Assembly (NCBI GenBank): GCA_946886255.1
Contig: CAMPIG010000136.1
Location: 1-10,297 of the forward strand
Direction of reading: 5' to 3'
Source of the DNA: an uncultured Cellvibrio sp.
Lineage (GTDB): Bacteria; Pseudomonadota; Gammaproteobacteria; Pseudomonadales; Cellvibrionaceae
DNA: 10,297 nucleotides
The notes below the pieces were generated by a model. The model searched no databases and was not told where the DNA came from. It saw only the letters and a list, made by a program, of their open reading frames with translations. Positions within the stretch are counted from its first letter, which is position 1. Each line of letters opens with the position of its first letter. This document shows, in pieces, positions 1 to 6,916 of the stretch. A program made the translations under genes and the position numbers.

Positions 1-25
1 GCGTAATCCGACAAATATTTGCAAC

Positions 26-51
26 AAAAAAAGCGCCTGTTGCCAGGCGCT
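26..51 (-). terminator. Rho-independent terminator closing the gene cluster
   Basis: An 8-bp perfect stem (positions 32-39 pairing with 44-51) closes a 4-base loop. Read on the minus strand the loop is GCAA, a stable GNRA tetraloop, and the stem runs directly into a run of seven U (including the last stem base). This is a textbook intrinsic terminator for minus-strand transcription. It lies about 145 bases past the stop of the GH62 gene, the last gene of the cluster. Two weaker hairpins, at 83-107 and 140-170, lie in between and lack U tracts. Confidence 0.88.
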
Positions 52-196
52 GCAAAGCCAATGTCAGTTTGCTGTTACACAATAAAGATGGCGTTCTTTC
101 ATCTTTACTGCGGCATCAGCGCTATTCATTGGCGGGGTCTTACCCATCTCACACGGTCAAAACTGGGTAAAAAGCCAATAACGTTTGCTCGATGAA

Positions 197-2092
197 TTAT
201 CGATTCAAACGCAACAAGCCGAGCTTGTAGGGAATCCTGCCGTAAGACGATGCTGTGCCCGCTTCGCCCTGATAAAGGAATTCCAGGTTGCACGGATCAA
301 TCGTGAGTTTTTCGTCGTAACCGGAACGGACCAACTCACCGTGGCTGATGCCCCGCGACCATTTTCCTTGTGGCCATTGCACATTGTTTTCACCGGCAAA
401 GGGATTGGCTTCAGTGTCTGCCAGCGCGGTCCAGGGACCATCCAGACTGGGTGCGGTCCAGGAACGGAAATAACGCGGGCCATAACCGGGCGTGTAGTAC
501 GCTTCCACCAATAACAAGTACTGATTAAAACCATCGACTTTGTAAACATTCGCCGCTTCAAACAGGAAGCTATTGCCATTGCCGCGGTGATCTTCCATCA
601 CGATGGAATAGCCGGAGAAGTTGGGGAAATTGCCGATGGTGGTTTTCGACATGTACAACACGCCGTCGTCGCGCGAGAAGTACAAGTAGCAGTGGGTATT
701 GTTACAAATCACCCAGAAATCCAGGGCGCCGCTGGGCTCACCTTGCAACAATTTTTGTTTGGGCGACCAGCTGTTCGGGTTGGTGATATCCGTTGTGGTG
801 GAATAAGCACCGGCCCATTGGGTAATTTGATACCAGCGATTATGCGGGCGGAAGAAAAACACTTGCGGCGCAACGGCGTTACCCATCGCGGTGCCCCGGA
901 AAGGAACCTGGGTTGCAGAGCCGGCCTGATTCCAATCCGCAAAATTCATGTAGATCGAACCCCAACTGCCATCACCACCAGTAGACGTATCAAACACCGT
1001 AGCGAAGATGTGATACAAACCGTTGTAACGCACAATGCTCGGATCTTTTACCGATGCCCAGTTGGAGCGCTGTGGTGAAATCAGCGGTGGTGTTGAAGTC
1101 CAGGAAAAACGGTTGGGCAGCGCACAAGATGGCGAGCTGGACGAAGAACTGCTGGAAGATGAACTGGAACTGGAGCTGGTACCACTGCAATTGCCCGCCG
1201 TTACACTGGCACCGGCAACACTCAGCGAATCGATATTCGGCAAACCTTCTGCGGTTGACGCAGACAATTGCAGAACGTTATTGCCTTGTACCAAATCCAC
1301 TTCAACCGAAACGGTTTGCCAATTTGCCCAGCCACCGGTTGCGGGCAAGCTCACGGTGTAATTCCCGTTGCTGCCGCCATTAATTAACAAAGCGCCGTTG
1401 CGATTGCCGGTGCCGCCATTGGCCATGCGGAAGGTCAGGGTGCGCGGACCGCTGCTGGCTGCCTGTACCGCCCACACAACTGCAGCACCTTGCGCGTTGT
1501 TGGTGTTGGCAAAACCTGCGCCGGTAAAACCTGTGTGGTTATTATCGACAGTACCGTCGACGCGACAGAAGCCACCTTGGGATTCTTGTAGCACCAATGT
1601 TGAGGGCGCGACAGAACTGGCAACCGAGCTGCTGCTGGAACTGGTGCTCGGCGCGCTGGACGAACTTGCCGGTGTCGAAGAGGTTGAACTGCCACCACAC
1701 ACACTGCCGTTGATAGTGGGGCGTTCAATACTGCCGCCGTTGGTTTCACCCTGTAAACCAAAACTTACCGACTGGCCCGGCGCAATGTTGCCGTTCCATC
1801 CCATGTTGGTGGCGGTGTAAGGATTGGAGCCGGAGAAATTTGCGTTCCAGCCGCTCGACATGCGATTGGTGTTGTATTGCCAATTCACACTCCAACCATT
1901 GATGGGTGCGCTGGTATCGTTGGTAACGGTAATACTCGCCACAAAACCCGAACCCCATTCATTGTCGATGGAATAGCTACAGGCGGCGGACGCGCCGTGG
2001 GTGAAAGCGGCTAGCGCAGCACTCACACCAATGACACTGCACGCACGCTTGATAGCGCTCGGCAGTGTCGGGTTGAGATTGAAGGTATACAT
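197..2092 (-). CDS. abf62A: Secreted GH62 alpha-L-arabinofuranosidase with CBM2 and CBM35-like modules
   Basis: This 631-residue exported enzyme is predicted to remove arabinofuranose side groups from arabinoxylan. Residues 1-36 are a signal peptide with likely cleavage at ASA|AC. Residues 37-134 are a CBM2 with the Trp-x-x-Gly pattern (W46, G49) of cellulose-binding type A members and a likely Cys38-Cys132 disulfide. A Ser-rich linker follows to about 164, then a CBM35-like beta-sandwich (about 165-303), a run of 15 serines (306-320) and a GH62 domain (about 323-631). By motif position the catalytic trio is D350 (in VKDPSI, base), D458 (in GALDFW, pKa modulator) and E512 (in FLFEAANVY, acid); this spacing matches my memory of characterised GH62 enzymes. 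The start is supported by a well-placed AAAGGAG. It is the last gene before the terminator and lies 112 bases after the GH43 gene. CBM2-CBM35-GH62 matches C. japonicus Abf62A (XynC) as I recall it. The family call is secure; the exact orthology is inferred. Confidence 0.95.
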   Translation of the reverse strand: MYTFNLNPTLPSAIKRACSVIGVSAALAAFTHGASAACSYSIDNEWGSGFVASITVTNDTSAPINGWSVNWQYNTNRMSSGWNANFSGSNPYTATNMGWNGNIAPGQSVSFGLQGETNGGSIERPTINGSVCGGSSTSSTPASSSSAPSTSSSSSSVASSVAPSTLVLQESQGGFCRVDGTVDNNHTGFTGAGFANTNNAQGAAVVWAVQAASSGPRTLTFRMANGGTGNRNGALLINGGSNGNYTVSLPATGGWANWQTVSVEVDLVQGNNVLQLSASTAEGLPNIDSLSVAGASVTAGNCSGTSSSSSSSSSSSSSSSPSCALPNRFSWTSTPPLISPQRSNWASVKDPSIVRYNGLYHIFATVFDTSTGGDGSWGSIYMNFADWNQAGSATQVPFRGTAMGNAVAPQVFFFRPHNRWYQITQWAGAYSTTTDITNPNSWSPKQKLLQGEPSGALDFWVICNNTHCYLYFSRDDGVLYMSKTTIGNFPNFSGYSIVMEDHRGNGNSFLFEAANVYKVDGFNQYLLLVEAYYTPGYGPRYFRSWTAPSLDGPWTALADTEANPFAGENNVQWPQGKWSRGISHGELVRSGYDEKLTIDPCNLEFLYQGEAGTASSYGRIPYKLGLLRLNR

Positions 2093-2101
2093 TGTCAGGT
2101 T

Positions 2102-2108
2102 CTCCTTT
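2102..2108 (-). promoter_or_regulatory. Ribosome binding site of the GH62 gene
   Basis: On the minus strand AAAGGAG lies 9 bases before the ATG at 2092. It is a strong Shine-Dalgarno match and fixes this start over internal methionines. Confidence 0.8.
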
Positions 2109-2121
2109 CGTTATGTTTTTA

Positions 2122-2147
2122 CGCCACGTCCTGAATGGAACGCGGCG
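2122..2147 (-). other. Intergenic hairpin between the GH43 and GH62 genes
   Basis: On the minus strand positions 2147-2140 pair with 2129-2122, giving 8 bp with one G-U pair and a 10-base loop. It is followed by UAAAAAC, so there is no U tract and it is not a classical terminator. It sits 14 bases upstream of the GH62 ribosome binding site. It could affect message stability or processing within a transcript shared by the GH43 and GH62 genes. I saw no convincing promoter in this 112-base gap, which favours cotranscription. Confidence 0.4.
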
Positions 2148-2204
2148 CTGTTTTTGCCGGTGAAATCTCGCTGGTATTTATGGTGCGGTTGATAATGTGA
2201 TGCC

Positions 2205-4667
2205 CTACTCCAAACGGTAGTAATCAAAATCCACGTAGCCGCCCGTGGATTGCGTGCCGTAGTTAAACAGCGCAAAGCGATAACCCATGAAATGATCCAG
2301 GTCATAAGTCATGCGCAGGGTATTGCCGATGGCGCGCCAGTTGGAACCGTCGAGGCTGAAATAAAATCGTGCCTGATCAGTCTGGTTGCGGAAGTCCATA
2401 TCGATGCGGAAATACACCCGGTTTTGATTGAGACTGATGCGTTCAATTTCCTGCGGGCTACCGGACGTGGTGTCGACCATGATGATGGACTTGTTGCCAC
2501 CGGATCGCGTTACGCCCACATAACCGTAACGCGCTTGCAAGGCGCCGAGACCGGCGTAATCACCGTCGCGCATACCGTTGGTTTCCATCGCCACGCGCGC
2601 GGAACTTTGCGGGCCGAAAGTGCGTTGCGTGAGTGTATTGCGCGTGTTGACAAAACTGCTGTCGCGGCGCGTGTTGGTGATGCGCATAAAACCGGGGCGC
2701 GCCTGTAACGACCAGCCGCTGTTATCCGGGTTGTGGTTCCATTGCCACTGCAAAGGCAAACGCGTGCTATTGAATTCGTCAGACGTTACCACTCCGTTTA
2801 GGCCGTGATTTTCCACCACAAAACCCAACTGCTGCGGCACGCGACCATTCACACCAAACACCGGCCAGCCGTTTTCCCAACGCACCGGGACGAGGTAAGG
2901 AATCCGGCCAACGGCGCCGCTGTCTTTAAATAAAAGCGCGTACCAATCACCGGTGGGCGTATCAATTAAATTACCTTGCGCCACACCTTGATCCTGCAAG
3001 GCAATACGACCTTGATAGGGGCCGGTTAAATTATCGGCGCGATAAATCAATTGCGAACGCCCGCTGCCGACCGGCCAACTGATCAGCGAAATGTAGTAGC
3101 GACCATTAATTTTTTGCAGGTGCGCACCTTCGGCCGGAACATAGAAACTACTGCCAGCGATGGACGATGCTTTGGTAATAATAGTTTGATTGATTCCGCC
3201 CGCTTTAATCGCCGTAGCGTCAGCGGTTAGTTCAATTAACTTGATGTCGTCAACGCCGTACACCAGGAACACACGACCATTTTCGAAGAACAGCGCCGAG
3301 TCGTGATAAAGACCATTGAGCACCGATGTTGTCCAGGAGCCGCCTTCAATATTGTTAGTGCGGTAGATGTAAGTGCGGTTGGTGGTGTAGGAAAAGGTGC
3401 TCACATAATAAGTGCCATTCAGGTAGCGAATGCTGCTCGCCCAGGAACCATTACCATAAGCCTCTTGCCCATTCTCCAGATTCAATTGCGCGTTGTTGGC
3501 AAGTGTGGAATAAGCGTAATTCACCAGCGTCCAATTTTTCAGGTCGATGGATTTCATCACCGGCACACCGGGACTCATGTGCATGGTGGTACTGGTCATG
3601 TAGTAGGTGTCGCCCACGCGAATCACTGAGGGATCCGGCACGTCGGCCCAGATAATCGGATTACTGGCTTCCACCAGATCCACCGGCTCTTCGTCACGTT
3701 CACCACCTATTGAAAAATCGTCGGCGTAATAGCTAACGGTAGTGTTGGATGACTCAATAATAAAATGTTGGAAAGGTGTTCCACTGTGCGTGTAATTGCC
3801 ACGTACTAATGTCCAGCTGTTGGCGTTGGCCGTTGCGCGCGCGATGTTGGAATATTCGTTGTAACTGCTCGTGTCGGCATCGTCTTCTCGTTTTGCTGTG
3901 AGGATAATTTCAGCATCCGGTGAACCGGCGGCCAGTTTTACCCACACGGCTACGTCATAGATGTTGCCTTGCGTGAGTGAACCGACGTTGAAGGTTAATC
4001 CGTTCCACGCCGATGTGCGGCCGGTGATTAGCGCACTCGCTGAACCGCTACGGCGTTCCTGCGTAGATCGCGCGACAGTACCGGCCGTCGTCGCCCAATG
4101 TGTTAAACCATTTTCTACACCGCCGTTCTCGGCAAAATTATTCGCGGGTGCAGAATAGGATGAACTGCTGGAACTTGTCGTCGCACTGGAACTGGACAGC
4201 GCGCTGCTGGATGAAACCGCAACGGAAGATTGTGCAGAAGAACTGCTGGAAGAAATCGGATTACTACCACTACACAACGTGCCGCTCAGCGCGGGAATTT
4301 CCGGCGCGGCGTTGCCCTTGGTGCCCTGGAAGCCAAACTCAGCCGCTTGGCCTGGCGATAAATTGCCATTCCAACTGGCGTTGCTTGCGGTGTAAGGATT
4401 GGAACCACTGACAGTGGCATTCCAACTGTTGGTGATGCGGTTATCGCCGGCATATTGCCAGCTCACATTCCAACTGTTTACCGCCGCATTAGTGTTGTTG
4501 GTAATTTTTACCGAGGCGGTAAAACCGTTGCCCCATTGATTGGTGACGGTGTATTCGCACGCGGCTTGCGCGGGTAATGCGAGTAGCGCTGCGATAGCCG
4601 TCAGTATCGGTAATTGTGTCGCACGCGAAGATAATCGCTGGCGCAATGTCTTGTTAGTCATGTTCAT
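2205..4667 (-). CDS. Secreted GH43 arabinofuranosidase/beta-xylosidase with CBM2 and CBM4/9/22-type module
   Basis: This 820-residue exported glycosidase probably acts on arabinoxylan side chains or xylo-oligosaccharides. A signal peptide (1-35, cleavage AQA|AC) is followed by CBM2 (36-133, W45-x-x-G48 type A pattern), a Ser-rich linker (134-174), a CBM4/9/22-type module (about 176-324), a five-bladed GH43 domain (about 334-625) and a C-terminal beta-sandwich (626-820) of the kind attached to many GH43 enzymes. The GH43 trio is visible: D345 in VPDPSV (base), D456 in YHDSAL (pKa modulator) and E513 in PAEGAH (acid), so the enzyme looks active. The style resembles GH43 subfamily 12, which as I recall includes both arabinofuranosidases and xylosidases, so the specificity is open. 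The first ATG is preferred: GGGAG lies 12 bases upstream, against 18 for the ATG two codons later. The gene sits between the GH10 and GH62 genes. Confidence 0.93.
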   Translation of the reverse strand: MNMTNKTLRQRLSSRATQLPILTAIAALLALPAQAACEYTVTNQWGNGFTASVKITNNTNAAVNSWNVSWQYAGDNRITNSWNATVSGSNPYTASNASWNGNLSPGQAAEFGFQGTKGNAAPEIPALSGTLCSGSNPISSSSSSAQSSVAVSSSSALSSSSATTSSSSSSYSAPANNFAENGGVENGLTHWATTAGTVARSTQERRSGSASALITGRTSAWNGLTFNVGSLTQGNIYDVAVWVKLAAGSPDAEIILTAKREDDADTSSYNEYSNIARATANANSWTLVRGNYTHSGTPFQHFIIESSNTTVSYYADDFSIGGERDEEPVDLVEASNPIIWADVPDPSVIRVGDTYYMTSTTMHMSPGVPVMKSIDLKNWTLVNYAYSTLANNAQLNLENGQEAYGNGSWASSIRYLNGTYYVSTFSYTTNRTYIYRTNNIEGGSWTTSVLNGLYHDSALFFENGRVFLVYGVDDIKLIELTADATAIKAGGINQTIITKASSIAGSSFYVPAEGAHLQKINGRYYISLISWPVGSGRSQLIYRADNLTGPYQGRIALQDQGVAQGNLIDTPTGDWYALLFKDSGAVGRIPYLVPVRWENGWPVFGVNGRVPQQLGFVVENHGLNGVVTSDEFNSTRLPLQWQWNHNPDNSGWSLQARPGFMRITNTRRDSSFVNTRNTLTQRTFGPQSSARVAMETNGMRDGDYAGLGALQARYGYVGVTRSGGNKSIIMVDTTSGSPQEIERISLNQNRVYFRIDMDFRNQTDQARFYFSLDGSNWRAIGNTLRMTYDLDHFMGYRFALFNYGTQSTGGYVDFDYYRLE
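3696..4142 (-). repeat. CBM4/9/22-type module, copy in the GH43 gene
   Basis: This segment encodes residues 176-324 of the GH43 protein, from NNFAENGG to DDFSIGGE. It is one of three copies of the same cassette in the window; the others are at 5720-6163 and 7775-8218. The copies share long blocks such as [14 protein letters not shown] and FQHFIIES. The stretch 3751-3779 is identical over 29 bases to 5772-5800. By family it is a jelly-roll carbohydrate-binding module, probably binding xylan. Confidence 0.85.
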
Positions 4668-4679
4668 GGTTGTTGATAT

Positions 4680-4684
4680 CTCCC
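4680..4684 (-). promoter_or_regulatory. Ribosome binding site of the CBM2-GH43 gene
   Basis: On the minus strand GGGAG lies 12 bases before the ATG at 4667. The spacing is somewhat long but better than for the second in-frame ATG at 4661, so it decides between the two starts. Confidence 0.6.
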
Positions 4685-4724
4685 GGATAAAACTGGTCGT
4701 GGATTCGCCTTAATTCTTATTTTT

Positions 4725-4764
4725 AAAAGAGGATTTTCTGGCAAAAAGAACACCGAGAAAATCC
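4725..4764 (-). terminator. Probable intrinsic terminator between the GH10 and GH43 genes
   Basis: On the minus strand positions 4764-4756 pair with 4739-4731 in a perfect 9-bp A+T-rich stem. Two more G-C pairs can form inside if one base is bulged. UCUUUU follows directly. This fits a moderate Rho-independent terminator about 70 bases after the GH10 stop and 58 bases before the GH43 start. The weak stem and interrupted U tract suggest partial read-through. Confidence 0.5.
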
Positions 4765-4790
4765 CATCGATTTCCGAGTCTGTATCTGCT

Positions 4791-4821
4791 AGACAATCCT
4801 TTCTTAGCGAAAGGATTGTCT
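4791..4821 (-). other. Perfect 13-bp hairpin just after the GH10 stop codon
   Basis: Positions 4791-4803 are the exact reverse complement of 4809-4821, with a 5-base loop. The structure begins 13 bases after the GH10 stop on the minus strand. There is no U tract on either strand, so it is not a standard intrinsic terminator. It could protect the 3' end of the xylanase message or act together with the hairpin at 4725-4764. Confidence 0.6.
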
Positions 4822-4834
4822 GCTGTTATTGTGG

Positions 4835-6670
4835 TTAACGTCCGATGTAATTCATCAACCAGGTCATGGCAGGGCGGGGCGTGCCATTTTCGTGAATCAA
4901 ACCGGAGCCCTCAATCCATGTTCTGCCGTTGACGTAGCCCCAGATCGTGATGCCTCTAACGTGAGGGTGATTCCAGAACACCGGGAAGTGGGCCTGGTAG
5001 TTTTGCAGTTGCACTTGATCATTGTTATCGCCGATATCGTATTCAGAAATGTAGATGGGCTTGCCAACCTGATTCCAGATATTGTCGATCGCGGTTTTAA
5101 CTTGTGCTGCTGTCATACCTTTCAATTCATGCGCTTGCAGACCGACTGCATCGATGTAATTGCCTTGCGCTCTCGCAAGTGCAATAAACTCGTTGTGCTG
5201 CCAGCGAATATTGTTGTAGTCGTTAAGAATCAGGATGGAGTTGGGGCAATATTGACGAGCTAATTGGAAGGTCCGTTGAATCCAGTTATTGCCAAACGCC
5301 CGTTGTGCATAACCGGCGGGCTGGTGACCAGGCACTGCTTCGTTAACCACGTCGATCATCGCTGTATCTGGATAGCGCGTGCAGAAATCGCGAATCCACT
5401 GTTCAATTTCAGCGGCGACTTCCGGACCGCTCAAATTATTAAGCCATGACGGTGACTGTGCACCCCATACAAAGGTGTGAGCTTTTACCGGAATATTATT
5501 TTGACGAGCGTAGGCATAGATGCGATCAAGCGGTGCCCAGTTATAGACATTGCGCGTGCCTTCAACAGAGCCCCATTTACCTTCGTTCTCCGGCGTGATC
5601 TGATTCCAGTAACGCGTGAAGTCCGATCTCACGGCACCGGAGGTAGTAATGTTACCGACGAATTTACCGGTGTTGCCTACACTGCTGGAGGAGCTTGATG
5701 AAGAACTGGACGAGGGACGCTCACCGGCCACCACGAAATCATCGGCGTAGTAACTGACGGTGGTATTGTCGGACTCAATAATAAAATGTTGGAAAGGTGT
5801 ACCCGACTGCGTGTAATAACCTTCCAGCAGGGTCCAGTTGTTAGCCGACACTTCCGCCATAGCAACGCGGGTATATTCATTGTAAGTGGAGGTGTCTGAA
5901 TCGTCCTGACGTTTGGCCGTCAGCATCACAACAGAGTCCGGTGAACCTGCAGCCAACCTGACCCACACACCTACGTTGTATTCGCTGCCGTTGTTTAAGG
6001 CACCGGCATTAAACGTCAAACCATTCCACGCTGATGTGCGACCGGTGATGTACGCACTGGCCGCGCCCGTGCGGCTCACTGAGGTGGTACGTGTAACTGT
6101 ACCGGCCGTGGTGCCCCAGTTGGTCAAACCACTTTCCACTCCACCATTTTGCGCAAAATTATTGCTCGGCGACGAGTAGCTGGATGATGAGCTGCTGACC
6201 GGCGGTGTGCTGCTGGAAGAAGAAGACGCCGGTGTTGACGATGGAGCAGAACTGGAACTGACACTGCCACCACAGAGTGCGCCAGTCACGCTAGGCACTT
6301 GCGCCGCTGCGCCGCCTTTGGTGCCCTGAAATCCAAACTCGGCGGATTGGCCGGGTTGTAAGCTGCCATTCCAACTTGCGTTGCTTGCGGAATAAGGATT
6401 GCTTCCACTGACGTTGGCATTCCAGCTGTTCGTTACGCGGTTATCACCAGAATACTGCCAGCTGACATTCCAACCATTTACCGCTGAATTAGTGTTGTTG
6501 GTAACCTTGACCGATGCAGTGAAGCCGTTATTCCATTGATTGGTTACCGTGTATTGGCAAGCTGCATGAGCGGTGCTGGTCAAGGCCGCTGCAGCGAGTG
6601 TTAGCATCACACACTGGGCTGGCCGTTTGATTAATGCCGGGCAAGACATTGTTTTTATCGATCTATACAT
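4835..6670 (-). CDS. Secreted GH10 endo-1,4-beta-xylanase with CBM2 and CBM4/9/22-type module
   Basis: This 611-residue exported xylanase should cleave internal beta-1,4 bonds of xylan with retention. Order: signal peptide (1-36, cleavage AHA|AC), CBM2 (37-134, W46-x-x-G49 type A pattern), Ser-rich linker (135-168), CBM4/9/22-type module (about 170-317), a short serine run, and GH10 (about 336-611). GH10 landmarks are E361-N362 with K365 (glycone-subsite residues), H398, N443-E444 (acid/base), LNDYN 482-486, H514, nucleophile E543 (in ISEYD, where ITELD-like is usual), W577 and W585. The domain is about 275 residues, shorter than the usual 300-plus, and the usual VWH reads VWG. The start is supported by GAGGA 7 bases upstream. 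The upstream gap holds a candidate promoter with a palindrome. It may correspond to C. japonicus xyn10B, which I recall as lying next to abf62A, but I cannot confirm this. Confidence 0.95.
   Translation of the reverse strand: MYRSIKTMSCPALIKRPAQCVMLTLAAAALTSTAHAACQYTVTNQWNNGFTASVKVTNNTNSAVNGWNVSWQYSGDNRVTNSWNANVSGSNPYSASNASWNGSLQPGQSAEFGFQGTKGGAAAQVPSVTGALCGGSVSSSSAPSSTPASSSSSSTPPVSSSSSSYSSPSNNFAQNGGVESGLTNWGTTAGTVTRTTSVSRTGAASAYITGRTSAWNGLTFNAGALNNGSEYNVGVWVRLAAGSPDSVVMLTAKRQDDSDTSTYNEYTRVAMAEVSANNWTLLEGYYTQSGTPFQHFIIESDNTTVSYYADDFVVAGERPSSSSSSSSSSSVGNTGKFVGNITTSGAVRSDFTRYWNQITPENEGKWGSVEGTRNVYNWAPLDRIYAYARQNNIPVKAHTFVWGAQSPSWLNNLSGPEVAAEIEQWIRDFCTRYPDTAMIDVVNEAVPGHQPAGYAQRAFGNNWIQRTFQLARQYCPNSILILNDYNNIRWQHNEFIALARAQGNYIDAVGLQAHELKGMTAAQVKTAIDNIWNQVGKPIYISEYDIGDNNDQVQLQNYQAHFPVFWNHPHVRGITIWGYVNGRTWIEGSGLIHENGTPRPAMTWLMNYIGR
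5720..6163 (-). repeat. CBM4/9/22-type module, copy in the GH10 gene
   Basis: This segment encodes residues 170-317 of the xylanase, from NNFAQNGG to DDFVVAGE. It is very close to the copies at 3696-4142 and 7775-8218, and it sits between two serine linkers, a typical setting for module shuffling. Positions 5772-5800 are identical to 3751-3779. Confidence 0.85.
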
Positions 6671-6677
6671 GATGTAT

Positions 6678-6682
6678 TCCTC
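6678..6682 (-). promoter_or_regulatory. Ribosome binding site of the CBM2-GH10 gene
   Basis: On the minus strand GAGGA lies 7 bases before the ATG at 6670. This favours that ATG over the methionine at codon 8. Confidence 0.75.
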
Positions 6683-6712
6683 AAAAGAACTACTGATGAA
6701 AGTCAGTACTCT

Positions 6713-6742
6713 GATATAGATATATTCACAAAAATTTGTGAA
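6713..6742 (-). promoter_or_regulatory. Candidate sigma-70 promoter of the GH10 gene
   Basis: On the minus strand TTCACA (6742-6737) matches the -35 consensus at five of six bases. It is followed after 18 bases by TATATC (6718-6713), which matches the -10 consensus at four of six. Transcription would start near 6705, leaving a leader of about 35 bases before the ATG at 6670. The palindrome at 6723-6744 covers the -35 element. The call rests on eye-matching in an A+T-rich stretch. Confidence 0.35.
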
Positions 6743-6744
6743 TA
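6723..6744. promoter_or_regulatory. Perfect palindrome, candidate operator
   Basis: The arms TATTCACAAA and TTTGTGAATA are exact reverse complements separated by two A. The palindrome is centred about 63 bases upstream of the GH10 start codon and overlaps the proposed -35 element. Its form suits a dimeric DNA-binding repressor. It has no U tract on either side to suggest a terminator. No regulator gene is in the window, so the binding protein is unknown. Confidence 0.5.
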
Positions 6745-6821
6745 CGATGGTTGCAGAATAACTTGCACAGGTACCCTGCCGAGCAGCAGCGGCCCGTGAA
6801 GTTTTCAGCGTTCAGATCGAT

Positions 6822-6855
6822 GCAGGTATATGCCTGCGCAGCAGTGCTACGCAGG
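6822..6855 (-). other. Alternative hairpins after the GH43-GH10 gene
   Basis: The segment CCTGCG at 6833-6838 can pair either with CGCAGG at 6850-6855 (6 bp) or, through its first five bases, with GCAGG at 6822-6826. The two structures exclude each other. They lie 62 to 95 bases after the stop at 6917 and have no U tract on the minus strand. A separate 7-bp hairpin lies at 6887-6906. I see no clear terminator for the upstream gene in this 246-base gap. Confidence 0.3.
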
Positions 6856-6916
6856 TCGATTATTTTTTGGTGTTGCTACTGCTATTGATGGAAGTCCTTT
6901 TCCATCGGGTATCGCA

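Noticed and set aside
28..52. Attachment site or inverted repeat of a mobile element at the window start
   Set aside because: The structure is a compact stem with a GNRA loop and U tract, which fully fits a terminator; no integrase, transposase or flanking repeat is present.
1978..1986. Lipoprotein signal from the cysteine just after the signal peptide of the GH62 protein
   Set aside because: The residues before the cysteine are SAA with no Leu-like residue at -3, and the cysteine is the conserved first Cys of CBM2, so ordinary cleavage and a disulfide are more likely.
4711..4730. Promoter for the GH43 gene in the A+T-rich stretch
   Set aside because: Several weak -10-like words occur, but none has a convincing -35 at proper spacing; the stretch is better explained as the tail of the terminator-like hairpin.
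6723..6744. Palindrome as a CRP (cAMP receptor protein) site
   Set aside because: CRP sites have TGTGA first and TCACA second. Here the halves are in the opposite order (TCACA then TGTGA) and the spacing differs.
6833..6868. Plus-strand intrinsic terminator made of the 6-bp stem 6833-6855 and the T run at 6863-6868
   Set aside because: The stem is short, the loop is 11 bases, the T run starts 7 bases after the stem, and no plus-strand gene precedes it.
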